Positions 36,585 through 47,643 are shown, counted from the stretch's first letter. The stretch: 64,000 bases of DNA from Lineus longissimus (GCF_910592395.1 NC_088322.1:5763431-5827430); one strand, 5' to 3'. The notes: a model not told the origin generated them from the sequence alone. Numbers and translations are program-made.

Positions 36585-37057
36585 AAGTAAACAAATGCAA
36601 CGATCTCCAGTCTAAGTCTATTAAAACAAATTTGATCAACCAGGTTATATACTGCTGTGAACAGAGATTGTAGTTTACGCTACATCTTAACAGAAGCCAG
36701 CCGCGACTCCCCATCGTGTTCTGGTTTGTTGTTGTTTATCTGTTATTTCATTGGCTGAGGTTCGACGGAGGCGTAGCTTCCTAGAAATTTAGTGCCTGAT
36801 AACGGCCGGTAGGTGGCTCTATAGATGTGCATTCCAGAAAGCAAAATGGCGGTTGAAGTGAATGATGCTGCGAGTTACCAGGGGCGTGTACAGGAATTCG
36901 CATTAGGAGAAATGGAGCAAGTCCGCTATCCGTAAGGTGGCAGCACCGTTCACATCGCCAGCAAATCAGAGGCCCGCAATCGCTACCATGGATCCCGCAA
37001 CAACAAGTTTGGAATTGTCACGCACTCGCAGCGTTAATCCCGATTATTGTCAAGTAA
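36585..37057. other. Mostly non-coding; possible first exon inside
   Basis: At 36846 an ATG in an AAAATGGCGG context opens MAVEVNDAASYQGRVQEF and stays open to CCGTAAGG (about 36933), which could be a splice donor. No downstream exon was found, so this remains speculative. Confidence 0.25.
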
Positions 37058-37535
37058 TGTAAAGTGTGCTCCTGTTGCATTTGTGAAGAAGATTCAGTGG
37101 GTTTTTGCTCGATTTGGACTCTGACGAAATTACAACATTCTGAAAATGGACCTCCAAGGAGTAACGACCCCCCCCCCCCCCCGGCCAGGCCACACCCCAC
37201 ACCCTGCTAACAGGACCACACATGGGAGTAATCAGGCCAGGGTCACACCACATCCATGCACCACCGAATCATCTTCACGAAATTACAACATTCTGAAAAT
37301 GGTCTTCCAAGGAATAACGACCCCGCCCCCCCCCCCCCGGCCAGGCCACACCCGGCCCACACCCTGCTAACAGGACCACACATTGGAGTAATCAGGCCAG
37401 GTCCACACCACACCCATACACAACCGAAACATCCTCAAGGTTATGTAAAGTGTGCTCCTGTTGCATTTTAAGGAAGAAGAATCAATGGGTTTTTCTTGAT
37501 TTGGACTCTGACGAAATTACAACATTCTGAAAATA
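37058..37535. repeat. Complex duplication with poly-C tracts
   Basis: TACAACATTCTGAAAATGG blocks occur at about 37131 and 37285, with a related copy near 37518. Each of the first two is followed by a poly-C run and GGCCAGGCCACACCC. Flanking segments (GTAAAGTGTGCTCCTGTTGC at about 37059 and 37445) are also duplicated. The order is A-B-B'-A'. It is non-coding. Confidence 0.8.
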
Positions 37536-38285
37536 GTAGATTTTGAGGACCCCAATGTTCAACGGTGAAGTTTCTTCAAATACGCTCAAACTTGGTGGAG
37601 GTTCTCTATACGGTATCGCCATCTGCACTTGCTATCGGCAACTAAAATCCATGCAACGCGCGCGAAGTTACAAGCCTTCAAAGTCACTACATTCTCTAAT
37701 TTTGCCATTTTTCAAAGCAATTCTAGGCTTGGAAAATCGGGCAAATTTGTGTTCAACTTAAAATTTTCTTCAAATTACTTGAAATTTGGCCAGGGGATAG
37801 ATATATATTATATCCTTCATGTCTGCTATCGGCAACTTGCCCCCAGTTCCCCTGGAAGCCGTGATATGGCAATACCTACGTGCTCAATGTATTTTCTATT
37901 GACCGGCTGGTCTGCCAATTAGGTCAGATCGGGTCACGTCTGCGCATGCGCGGGGTTGAGTTTATGCTTTTCTCGTAATGGACCGGGGGGGAGGGGTCAA
38001 AATGGCGAGCGCCTATGTCTTTCGAAACATAGATGCCCTGAGATGCGATTTCAGACCATTTCCGACATTAAAAATCACTGTTACTGACCCTTTAATAGTA
38101 GGAAATGTTAGAAATGTAGATGCGATTTCAGGTCATTCCTGACGATAAATTATGTCAGAAAGCATCGAAAATAGGTTGAAATATTTTAATAGCATTAAAA
38201 AATCGTTGGTCGTCACTAGGAGCAAGAGCGGGGGGGGGCTGGACACGCCCCTGGAACGTTTACCAGTCTTTATTCATATCACCCA
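37536..38285. other. Non-coding stretch
   Basis: Contains a GGGGGG...ACACGCCCCTGGA motif near 38229 that recurs near 43979. No gene seen. Confidence 0.4.
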
Positions 38286-38289
38286 TTGT

Positions 38290-39365
38290 CTTCAACGTTG
38301 ATGTTTACTATTCTGTATGTATTGAGTAACACAAGGGCACTCAGGCGTTCCTCTTGCATTGTTGATCGCAAAGTCGTCTTTATGCGACGAACAGCAGAAA
38401 ATGATCGTGCCGCTTCACAGCTGGTGACCGGTATCAAACAACCAAGTTGGAGTTAAGTATGAAGATTTGGAAACAGGTCCTTCGGGCAACATTTATAGAA
38501 GTGAGGAGAGAATCTGGTGTGTTTTCCGAATCAATTCACCTCCCACGCCAGATCTCTAGCTCGGTCTGTAAACTAGCAAGACGATCATTATCCGGCTCAT
38601 AGTCAGAAAGTTTGTCCACAACTGTTGGGATCTCCTTCAGGTCCATCTTCCCTATGACTGACGGTATCAAGGACATAAATCCTAAAACAACGGAGACGGA
38701 CTGATCAGAGAATCTATCAGCAAGTTGGGTATTGACATCATCGATGACAGGTATCACTATCGCCCGTTTGAAATATTCCTTTGGATCATCAGCTGGGTGT
38801 GTTGCTCTGAAGACATTTGATCTTGCCAAGCGACGCGTTCGTTCCTCTGCCTCTAGTTTCCGGCTATTTTCTTTATCTCTACATACCACCCATCGAATCT
38901 ATAATCAACTTCTTCTCTCATTCTACCCACGTCCACCTTTACGGACGATAGCAACGAATACGCGGTACGGACGTACAGATCTCGCTTCTGCAACTTAATG
39001 GTAATTTCCCTAAGTGGTGCCAAAAATTTCCTCAAAACAATGAGTGATACAATGGTCTCGAATTCCCTGAAGTTTGCAAGTATGCATTGAGCCTTTGTCT
39101 TTGTTTCTCCATCCCAGCTCCATTTCTCTTCGATTAGGACACTGATCTCTGCATCGTCTCCGTAGAGATGAGGGTTGAAAATAATGTCGCACGTGGTAAT
39201 GAACAGGGGGGCCATGTCAATGAAATTGCCAAAGGCCTCAAACCTTTCCACCCATCTTGTCTTACACGGACCTTTAAGTTTTTTCTGTCTTTGAGGATTT
39301 TGAACTTCTTCCCTGTGAAGAATCTTCATGACTTTCTCGACAAATCCCTGGCGTTTGTGGGACAA
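38290..39365 (-). pseudogene. hAT-family transposase, C-terminal half (ZMYM1-like), broken
   Basis: Minus strand. 39365-38853 reads CKTRWVERFEAFGNFID and a KLQKRDLYVRTAYSLLSSV block typical of the hAT transposase core (DUF4371-type). A frame change near 38885 continues with KENSRKLEAEERTRRLARSN (38889-38536). Below that, after a stop near 38455, SCEAARSFSAVRRIKTTLRS and MQEERLSALVLLN match the hAT C-terminal dimerisation domain. The N-terminal zinc finger is missing. With at least one frameshift and one stop it cannot work. The TIRs were not located. Confidence 0.8.
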
Positions 39366-39375
39366 ATTAAAAAAT

Positions 39376-41104
39376 GAAACGGCCAGGGGCCATTGTGCTC
39401 ACCGTATACATCTTTTAGTAGGCAGGATCATGCTTAGTTTAGAGGTGACTATGGTGAACACAATCAGGCATGAAGACTTTTTTTAGATGTGTATTGATGT
39501 CAAGTAATAAGACAGGGCAGTATATATAAGTTTATGATCCAACCAATAATTGTCTATGACATCAACAAGATCAATATCGTGTGATTGCTAAGAGTCCCTG
39601 CAATAAAAAATTCATCGAAGAAAAGTCATTAATAAGCGAGATATTGCACGTCCTACTTTTTCAGTTTTGACCCCCTGGTGGCCAAATCAAGAATCAGATC
39701 AGGCATAAATTCTGTGTCAGAGATTATCTGATGTAGGGGGTTACAGGTACCCACTTTCAAGTTCATAGCTTCAGCTGTTAAGAAACGTGCCATAGTTACA
39801 CTCTAATGGCCAATTTACGCCATTTGACCTCTGTGACCTAGAAAAGGAGGTCAAATCCAAAAATCGTAGGACATGTGGTGTATCCTTGCTAGAAGTCCCT
39901 ACCATAAACATTTTATCGAAAACAATTCACTCAAATAAGCAAGATATTGCACTTCTTCCTTTTTCCATTATGGCCCCCTGGTGGCCGAATAAAGAATCAG
40001 ATCAGGCCAAAATTCGACATCAAAGGTTATCTGATGTAGGGGGTTATATGCACCAAGTTTCAAGTTCATAGCTTTACTGGTTAAGAAACGTGCCATAGTT
40101 TACACTCTAACGGCCAATTTACGCCATATGACTTCTGTGACCTTGAAAAGTAGGTCAAATTGAAAACCCGTAAGACATGTGATGTATTCTTCCTAAGAGT
40201 ACCTACCATAAAAATTTTATCGAAAACAAGTCACTTATAAGCAAGATATCACATTTTTTAGATATCCACTTTTGGCCCCCTGGTGGCAAAGTTGAGAATC
40301 AGATCAAACTGAAATTCAGCACCAGAGGCTATGTGATATAGGGGGTTATATGTACTAAGTTTCAAGTTCATAGCTTTTGTAGTTAAGAAACGTGCCATAG
40401 TTTACACTCTAACGGCCAATTTACGCCATATGACCTCTGTGACCTTAAAAAGTAGGTCAAATTAAAAACCCGTAAGATATGTGATGTATTCTTCCTAAGA
40501 GTACCTACCATAAAATTTTTATCGAAAACAAGTCACTTATAAGCGAGATATCACACTTTTTAGATTTCCACTTTTGGCCCCCTGGTGGCAAAGTTGAGGA
40601 CCAGATCAAACTGAAATTTAGCACCAGAGGCTATGTGATATAGGGGGTTATATGTACTTAGTTTCAAGTTCATAGCTTTAGTGGTAAAGAAACGTGCCAT
40701 AGTTTACATTCTAACGGCCAATTTACGCCACATGACCTCTGTGAACTTGAAAAGTAGGTCAAATTAAAAACCCGTATGATATAAGATGTATATTTGCTAT
40801 GAGTACCTACAACACAAGTTTCATCGAAAACAAGTCACTAATAAGCGAATTATCACACTTTTTAGATATCGACATTTGGCCCCCTGGTGGCCAAGTTGAG
40901 AATCAAATCGGACCGAAATTCAATGTCAGAGGTCACCTGACCTACGGGGTGCTGTGTACAAAGTTTTAAGTTCATAGCCCTAGCGGTTAAGAAACGTGCC
41001 ACTGTTTTTGAAATAGGATACGACGACGGACGACGACGACGGACGACGACGACGGACGACGGACACTGCGGTATTACATAGACCCCCCTACGGTGAGCCA
41101 AAAA
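39376..41104 (+). repeat. AGGTCA-rich element with five ~300-bp tandem units
   Basis: Starts GGCCAGGGGCCATTGTGCTC and ends, after a GACGACGGAC microsatellite (about 41029-41065), in CGGTGAGCCAAAA. The terminal GCTCACC/GGTGAGC is inverted. Inside, CCCCCTGGTGGC recurs near 39669, 39971, 40276, 40578 and 40879, giving a period of about 300 bp. Units end AAGAAACGTGCCA. Each holds a block of TGACCT CTG TGACCT, 8 bases, AGGTCA (some mutated). Non-coding. It looks like a non-autonomous element whose core has multiplied in tandem. Confidence 0.85.
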
Positions 41105-41278
41105 TCAAGAAAATGTAAGATACAAGTCAGAAAAGACAAAAGGGAAAAGATAAAAAATAATAAAATAAAAAAAATATTTTTGGCCGTCCCTGACCGGGGT
41201 TTGAACTCACGACCTTTGGATTGCCACAACACGAAAAACACAAAACATGCAATTTCGGCCATATCTGTGTCTGCGTTG
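41105..41278 (-). repeat. Inserted segment with a tRNA-like B box
   Basis: This breaks the array. On the minus strand AAGGTCGTGAGTTCAAACCC (B-box core at 41198-41208) followed by CGGTCAGGGACGG looks like the 3' half of a tRNA, then an A/T-rich tail. An A box is not clear. A tRNA-derived SINE fragment is likely. It is not a full tRNA. Confidence 0.45.
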
Positions 41279-42266
41279 TGACTTCTGTGACCTCGACAAG
41301 TAGGTCAAATTAAAAACCCATATGATATATGATGTAACCTTGCTATGAGTACCTACCACAAAAGTTTTATCGAAAACAAGTCATCAATAAGCGAGATATC
41401 ACACTTTTTAGATATCCACATTCGACCCCCTGGTGGCCAAATTGAGAATCAGATCGGACCGATATTCAGCACAAGAGGTTATCTGATATAGGGGGTTATA
41501 TGTACCAAGTTTCAAGTTCATAGCTGTGGCGGTTGAGAAACGTGCCATAGTTACACTGAAACAGCCAATTTATGCCATTTGACCTCTGCAACCTTGAAAA
41601 GTAGGTCAAATTAAAAACCCGTACGATATATGATGTATCCTTGCTATGAGTACCCACCACGAAAGTTTTATTGAAAACAAGTTATTGATAAGCGAATTAT
41701 CACACTTTTTAGGTATCCACATTCGGCCCCCTGGTGGCCAAGTTGAGAATCAGATCAGACCGAAATTCAGCACCAGAGGTAATTCGGTATAGGGGGTTAT
41801 ATGTACTAAGTTTCAAGTTCATAGCTGTGGAGGTTGAAAAACGTGCCATAGTTACACTGAAACAGCCAATTTAGGCCATTTGACCTCTGTGACCTTGAAA
41901 AGTAGGTCAAATTAAAAACCCGTATTATATATGATGTATCCTTGCTATGAGTACCTACCACAAAAATTTCATTTTAAACAAGTCATTAATAAGCGAGATA
42001 TCACACTTTTTAGATATCTACATTCGGCCCCCTGGTGGCCAAATTAAGAATCAGATCGGACCGAAATTTAGTGTCACAGGTCATCTGACCAAGGGAGTCC
42101 TGTGTACAAAGTAACAAGTTCATAGGCTTAGCGGTTAAGAAACGTGCCACTGTTTTTTAAACAGGATACGACGACGACGGACGACGGACGACGGACGACG
42201 ACGACGACAGACGACGACGGACGACGGACACTGCGGTATTGTATAGACTCCCCTACGGTGAGCCAA
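41279..42266 (+). repeat. AGGTCA-rich array, second block of three units
   Basis: Same 300-bp unit with CCCCCTGGTGGC near 41427, 41728 and 42027, ending in a longer GACGACGGACGACG microsatellite (about 42166-42232) and CGGTGAGCCAAC. Begins mid-unit, so it may be a duplication of the left block or an interrupted longer array. The 41881-41909 unit keeps all three half-sites intact. Confidence 0.85.
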
Positions 42267-42733
42267 CAAGAACGCATCGTTAACAGTTGTTACGCAGTTG
42301 CGAATCTGGGGCAATTTTGAAGCTGACGCAATAACCAAGTTCAACTTATAACTGTTGCATCGCGTATAAACTGCTCTTCTGACTTCCCTGCGGAGTATGC
42401 CCTGAACTCCCTGATTGTCCGAAGACTGGAAGCCGCTCATCACCAGCAGTCGTCAAGGGAACCTGCTCACCAGCAGTTGGAGTTGTCACTGGAACCTGCT
42501 CATCACCTGCAGTCGTCAAGGGAACCTGCTCACCATGTTTGAACAGTCGTCATTGTGACCCGCTCATCACCACTCGAAGTAGGCCTAGTTGTGGGGATGG
42601 GAACATCAGCTGTTAGTGTTATTAACTGCGACGTACTCGGTGTCGGCTGTGAATGAACAGGACCACTGTTGTTGAAGCATGATCATCATCTTCAGTGGCT
42701 CTTGGTCTCTTGGTGAAAATATTCATAATAGAC
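42267..42733. other. Non-coding stretch
   Basis: Contains short imperfect direct repeats (GGAACCTGCTCA-like, TCACCAGCAGT) near 42430-42560. No gene supported. Confidence 0.4.
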
Positions 42734-43446
42734 AGGATTAGCAGACGCCCGACTCCGACTCCGAGTACGAGGTGATTCCCTTTTTGCGCTTTACGTCATC
42801 AACAGTGCGGGGGTTTCCCAAGTGGTCACTCGTACTCGCTCGTAAACTCCGAGTTGGACGTCCTCTATTCGTAAGTGCGCTCCCAGTGCAAATTTCTCTG
42901 TTATCATCGTAGATTCGGAGTATTTCCTGATCGTTTTTGAATGTAAATGCTTTCAAGGATATGTCAATTCCCAGCAATGTAGTTCTGGTGGAAAAAGGGT
43001 GCTCTGTATGGGCATCTTTGTTGGGTGGCATTCTCGCGATTTTTTTGCACATCGATGCGCATGCGATGCGTGTACACCATGTGTACATGACATGCATCAT
43101 CTGCATGGTAGTAGTTATCAATGGTTATACCAAGTGAGGAAGCATGCAATTGCCCTTGGGTTATTTTTTGCTCCCAAGTCCAAGATGTAGGCCTAGTAAA
43201 ATCTGCCATTTCTCTATAACTGGTTTAATTCACGATCAAAGGAAAATCACTGCCGATCAGCTGATTGTTTCCGTCGTCTGCTATGTTTACGTTTCGCAGC
43301 GCCATCTAACGTAAAACACCTGGAACTGAGATTAACTCTGACCGGGAGTCGTGACGTTGCTAATCGATCAAACTGAACATTCGCGCGCGGATCCGACTCT
43401 GACTCGTACCCGTACTCGGAGTCGGAGTCGGGCGGCTGCTAATCCT
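42734..43446. mobile_element. 713-bp TIR element
   Basis: The 36-bp ends are inverted with one mismatch: AGGATTAGCAGACGCCCGAC... at the left and its inverse ending GGCGGCTGCTAATCCT at the right. The arms run on into GACTCCGACTCCGAGTACG repeats. No transposase frame. The target duplication is uncertain, so the superfamily is unassigned. Confidence 0.8.
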
Positions 43447-44117
43447 GGCTAATATCTGTATGCGAAGCTTTTCTCTTTTCCATTTCCTGAACTATATAAA
43501 TGTATAGCCTACCTGTGTGTAAGTCTATTAGAATGCTATATGCAGGCAAGGTAATCAGTAGGCCTATTCACGGGGTAGTCTGGAGCAGATTTAGCGGGAG
43601 ATTTAGGCCTAGGCCTAGTAGAGTTAAGACCTCCCCGACCCGGATCAAATTTTTTTTTAATCCCCTGTATTCTATCTATTGTTACACTTACCTTATCGTA
43701 ATCTGTCAACAATATAAACTGTCAGAAGATGTAAGCCTAAAGCCTAACAATCATGTCATAGCCTGTGCACGACTATGTGATGAAGATATTGCCAAACACA
43801 GCAGCCTGGGAATCCCCATGACGTCAGGCACGAAAATAAGTCAGCGGGAGCCTACCTAACCAATCATGCGGAATGGGATGTTTGAGCGAATTTTGAAATT
43901 CTATGAGCTAAAAATTCGGTTTCCAGTCATCTTGAGTGATGTACTTGAAGGGAAAAAAATGTATGTTCTGCGCGAGCGGGGGGGGGGGCGGTCCAGACCC
44001 CCTGGACATGCCCCTGGTTACAAAGAGATAATTTTAAGAATTACATAAAATACGAGCTGAAAGTAACTCCACACCATTTGAAAAGGTGGGTAACGAAGTC
44101 AGGCATCCGAAAAATGT
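43447..44117. other. Non-coding stretch with G-rich motif
   Basis: A poly-G run near 43979 is followed by GGTCCAGACCCCCTGGACAT and GCCCCTGG, partly palindromic. A 119-codon frame at 43500-43859 has no motif. No gene supported. Confidence 0.4.
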
Positions 44118-44850
44118 TCATTCGATGACTGATACCAGTTGGTCCATGACATTTAGACCAAGGGGACGAGCGGTTCGCAAAGTATAAGTCCAGTATGATT
44201 CTTTGGCTAGCAGACGATTTTCTAGTAGGTCTACATAAGTTCTCTCATTTTTCGTTTGAGGTAACTTTTCAAGTCCATAGATACAGAGGTCTTTAATAGA
44301 GTGATTACTACTATTAAAGTGTGAGCCAATCAATGTGGGTTTTTGTTGTTTATGCCAGAGCGATGTTCATTCAGTCTGGTTTTGAGTGTCCTTTTTGTCT
44401 GGCCCACATATTGATAGTTACATTTGGCACATTCAATGAGGTAGATGACCCTTTCTGAGTTACACTTTATGTTTTGTTTAACATAATGTTTTTTTGCCTG
44501 TGACTCTACTGGTTACTGAGTTTGATTTCTGCATATACATTGTATTTGCATTTGGCGCATTTGCTGTTGTTGCATTTGTTGCTGCCTTTAGTTGGTCGGT
44601 GGGGGTGCAAACAGTAGGAGGGTTTGTCTTCCTATATCATTGATTGTGCCAGTGTTGGGTCTATAAATTTTATTTTCTTTGATATCGGCTCCTGTCAGAA
44701 TGTCTCTCATGTTTTTACATCTACGGTAGCTGATAAGTGGTTTGGCTGCATTGAGGACAGTCCTGAGTTTATCAGAGCTTTCTAGGACATCCCAGTGTTT
44801 ATTCACTATTTCTCGTAGATTCGGAAGTGATGGATTGTACGTTGTAACTA
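44118..44850 (-). pseudogene. Penelope-like element fragment with GIY-YIG endonuclease
   Basis: Minus strand, from about 44850 downwards. YNPSLPNLREIVNKHWDVL, then a SYRRCKNMRDILTGADI block, then Cys-rich KCNNSKCAKCKYN, then the GIY-YIG core VIYLIECAKCNYQYVGQTKR (about 44440-44370), then SHFNSSNHSIKDLCIY and WTYTLRTARPLGLN. This order (RT end, Cys linker, GIY-YIG) is that of animal Penelope-like elements. The RT core is missing (5' truncated) and the middle is out of frame with the ends, so it is dead. It abuts the 44.9-kb gene remnant. Confidence 0.85.
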
Positions 44851-44855
44851 GAGAA

Positions 44856-44996
44856 ATTAATTGATGATGTAATCAGTTCAAACCAACCAATTGATAGATT
44901 GATAGATGTTGATGAAGAAGCACTTAAATCATTAGGTTAAACAGATAATACGACACAGTTACAAGCTAATAGCCAGTCAGCTCAGTAACAAGTACA
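44856..44996 (+). pseudogene. Short acidic coding remnant
   Basis: The plus frame reads EKLIDDVISSNQPIDRLIDV then DEEALKSLG and a stop, with an in-frame Gln/Ser-rich continuation. It directly precedes the next remnant and has the same codon style. Probably the tail of an upstream gene in the dispersed element, cut by the Penelope insertion. Confidence 0.35.
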
Positions 44997-45533
44997 ATTC
45001 TGGCTTCTCAATCTATGATGATTGGATAGATCATTTCAAGACTGTTAGTGTTAAAGTTAATGAGACACTAATGAATGAGAACATTAATTTTCCAAGGAAG
45101 TCGATTAAAGGCATATTGCTTCTATTCATATCAGATTATGTTGATGGTTCTAGAGTTTCCGAGATGTTTGAAAACCCCAATATCACTAGTACATATTACA
45201 ATAGAGGGTGTTTCTAATCAAGTGTTCCCCGAAGGAATGAGAATGACGGACCAATGGGAGGGGAGGAGATCAAGAAGCATTTCATGTCTGAAGATCTAAA
45301 GAAAACTAGTTACATGACAATGGAGAAGTACTACGGTGACACTAACCATTACGGGTTGTGGCTGGATTTGAGAACGTCTCCACGGCTTGGGTAAAACGCT
45401 TCAAAACAAAAAGGATGGAATACAATTATCGATAACAAAGGAAACAAGAAAGGGACCATACAAAATGCACATATTCGTGGTTTCTGATGCTCAGGTTAAC
45501 ATCCAGAATTCACAAATTGTTTCTTTACAACAT
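44997..45533 (+). pseudogene. Unidentified protein of the broken multi-gene element
   Basis: Pieces in changing plus-strand frames: DDWIDHFKTVSVKVNETLM, NINFPRKSIKGILLLFISDY, GVSNQVFPEGMRMTDQWE, KYYGDTNHYGLWLDLRTS, then KMHIFVVSDAQVNIQNSQ and a stop near 45533. At least three indels break it. The pattern (PRKS-KG-LLLF, later LWLDLR, later a beta-rich IFVVSDAQ end) resembles, from memory, an uncharacterised family recurring in invertebrate genomes beside small hydrophobic genes like the one that follows. It might be a capsid-like protein, but this is unproven. I give no restored sequence. Confidence 0.5.
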
Positions 45534-45552
45534 TAGATTTCCTTCCAACTAA

Positions 45553-45789
45553 ATGAATACACCAGGAAATAAAGACATCATCAATACTCTGTACCAAAGT
45601 TTACTATTAGCAACAACAACTATTGGTTACTCTTACTTTCTAAGAAGGTTTTTACGAATTATTATTGGTTCACCAAGTCAGGCCAACTTAGAAAAGATTC
45701 TAAAACTGGGCGGAACTGTAGCTATCAGTAATGGAACATTAGAGTTCCTTTACGATCAAGGTATCTTACCAAGAAATATAATGAAGTAG
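45553..45789 (+). CDS. Small hydrophobic protein of the multi-gene element
   Basis: An intact 78-codon frame starting 20 bases after the previous remnant's stop, suggesting close packing as in compact viral or large mobile genomes. Residues about 11-25 (TLYQSLLLATTTIGYSYFL) could span a membrane, followed by basic RRFLR. Residues 41-62 are amphipathic (NLEKILKLGGTVAISNGTLE). It ends ILPRNIMK. No known domain. Unlike its neighbours it carries no break, though it is short enough for that to be luck. Confidence 0.55.
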   Translation: MNTPGNKDIINTLYQSLLLATTTIGYSYFLRRFLRIIIGSPSQANLEKILKLGGTVAISNGTLEFLYDQGILPRNIMK

Positions 45790-46174
45790 AGTAAAACATG
45801 GCGGCCTGTTGGATTTTCCGGCTTTTACGAAAGGAGGATTTTTCCGTAAATTAGGACTTAATTAGAAATGTTTTGAACTTTTGTAAGGAAGAGATAAAAG
45901 ACACACTGTATCTGTGTAAGTTAGAACAGGTTATATTCCAGTTCAGTGGGCTTCTTATGACAAAAAAGACATTTTGAAATAGCCCGTAACAAGGACAGTA
46001 CATTAAGTGTACATTTAGAGGTCTGAGTGCATACGAGTACATGTACTTGTACTTGTACATGTACTGCAGAACATTCGATCTATTGCTCGTCACGCTTGAG
46101 TGAGAACTCAAGTGAGCATTGCGAGATAAATAATATACGCGTGTCAAGTCCATTCTGCATGACGCGATCGTGCT

Positions 46175-47643
46175 ATGGCCTCAAAAACATTGGATGAATT
46201 CTGTGTCAAAATGGATACGCCACGGCAGGCTGGTAGTAAGTGCAAAGCCAGTCAGAGAACGCCTGATCACGATGGATCGGGCAGTCCTGATCTGAAATCA
46301 GTACGAATTGACCAGGATAACGATGATAAACCTGCTGATAGTGATGTCGAGGATAAGACATGCCAGAACGATTTGAGTAGTCAGGTGCAAAGTCACGACA
46401 GTGTCAAACCTGTGCATACGGTTAAATCGCTGATAGAACAACCGCTTTTGTCATACATGGTTTCGGCGCTACAGTCCGGAACTCCTGATAACGTCAAAAA
46501 GGCTGTGCTCGGTTTTTTCGATTCGAAACAAGTAACGGAGGCGAAGAACACTCTTTGGGCTAATGCTAATTTAGATATAATCGGCAGGAGAATAAGTCGG
46601 AAAACCACTGCCGTGAGAAATGAGAAGGACGCTGACGTATCAGATGTTGTGAGTGCAATTCTTAAGTTAGAAAAAGAGGACTGTGTTCCATCCTTCGTAA
46701 TATCTGCATACGATTTGTGCAGAATCCCGCGTTCCATGCCAGAGGAACTCAATAATATCTCTTTGGTAGATCGCCTGAGCAAACTTGAGGCGAAAATGTC
46801 GAGATTACAGGAGACAGTTGTTAAAAACGCCAATGACATTCATTCACTAGAAGAGAAATCAATTAGTAAAGAGAGAACTGATGCTAAAATCGTCGAGATG
46901 ACTGCTTTCGAGTCTATCTGGCCCATAACCCAGAACAAAGTTGGTGATGAAAGAATACTTGTTGCGAAGGGTGAGCAGTGTCATGACAGGAGTGAAATTG
47001 GTGAATCCGTTGGTCCTACTAGTACCCGCACATACTCAAGTATGGCTCAATCTCAGGGACTCAAAAGTTCCCGGGGTGTTCGTGGAGGGCGTGAGAGTGC
47101 ACGTGGCGGTCGAGGGAAGCTGTCACGTAGTAATCTGGTACATCATAACGTTCTCCGCCTCACAGGCAGTAATCAGTAATCAGTCGATTAATAGTGATAA
47201 AAATTGCGATCGTGAAAGTGATTCGGAGGACTTCCAAATTGGAAAACATGAGTATAAACGTCAAAAACGTAAGGAACGGCGAAAACATAAAATAATCATG
47301 GGAAAGTCTACCGATAGTTCTAAAGTGAAAGGTGCCCCTTTTCCTTGTCGTGATGTTTTTGTTTATCGGCTAGATAAGGCTACTAACGAGGAGGACTTAA
47401 GAAATTTCATCGAGGAAAATTCCATTAAGTAAAATCAGTCGAGTGTAGATCTCACGAAAAAGTTTAAATCATTTTCAAGTTAGTGTTACCAAGACAGATT
47501 ATCATAAAATGTCCGATGAACTATTGTGGCCTGGTGGTGTGTGTGTAAGAAAGTACATGAGACCAAGGGACAGTTCCGAAAATATCTCTCCGGGAGTCGG
47601 GGGTAGCCAAAACAGATACAGTAATGTTAATGATACCAAATAA
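46175..47643 (+). pseudogene. LINE ORF1 (host element), frameshifted
   Basis: ORF1 is the nucleic-acid-binding protein of the retrotransposition particle. The first frame (46175-47179) has an acidic N-terminus, a helical block SYMVSALQSGTPDNVKKAV (residues about 90-110), an RLSKLEAKMSRLQETV coiled coil (about 206-221) and an Arg/Gly-rich end. A shift near 47140-47175 passes to a second frame (to 47432) with a Lys-rich stretch and DVFVYRLDKATNEEDLRNFI, the start of the C-terminal RRM-like domain. A stop and another shift near 47430-47480 lead to the last part, DELLWPGGVCVRKYMRPRDS. The final stop (47641-47643) overlaps the ORF2 ATG by 20 nt, a normal coupled layout. It is defective. Confidence 0.8.

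Noticed and set aside
41181-41240. functional tRNA gene
   Set aside because: Only the T-arm side is recognisable; the D and anticodon arms do not form.
39376-42266. CRISPR-like array
   Set aside because: Units are 300-bp continuous tandem repeats with no unique spacers, in eukaryotic DNA.
46393-46839. 148-codon minus-strand frame
   Set aside because: Shadow of the LINE ORF1 on the plus strand.
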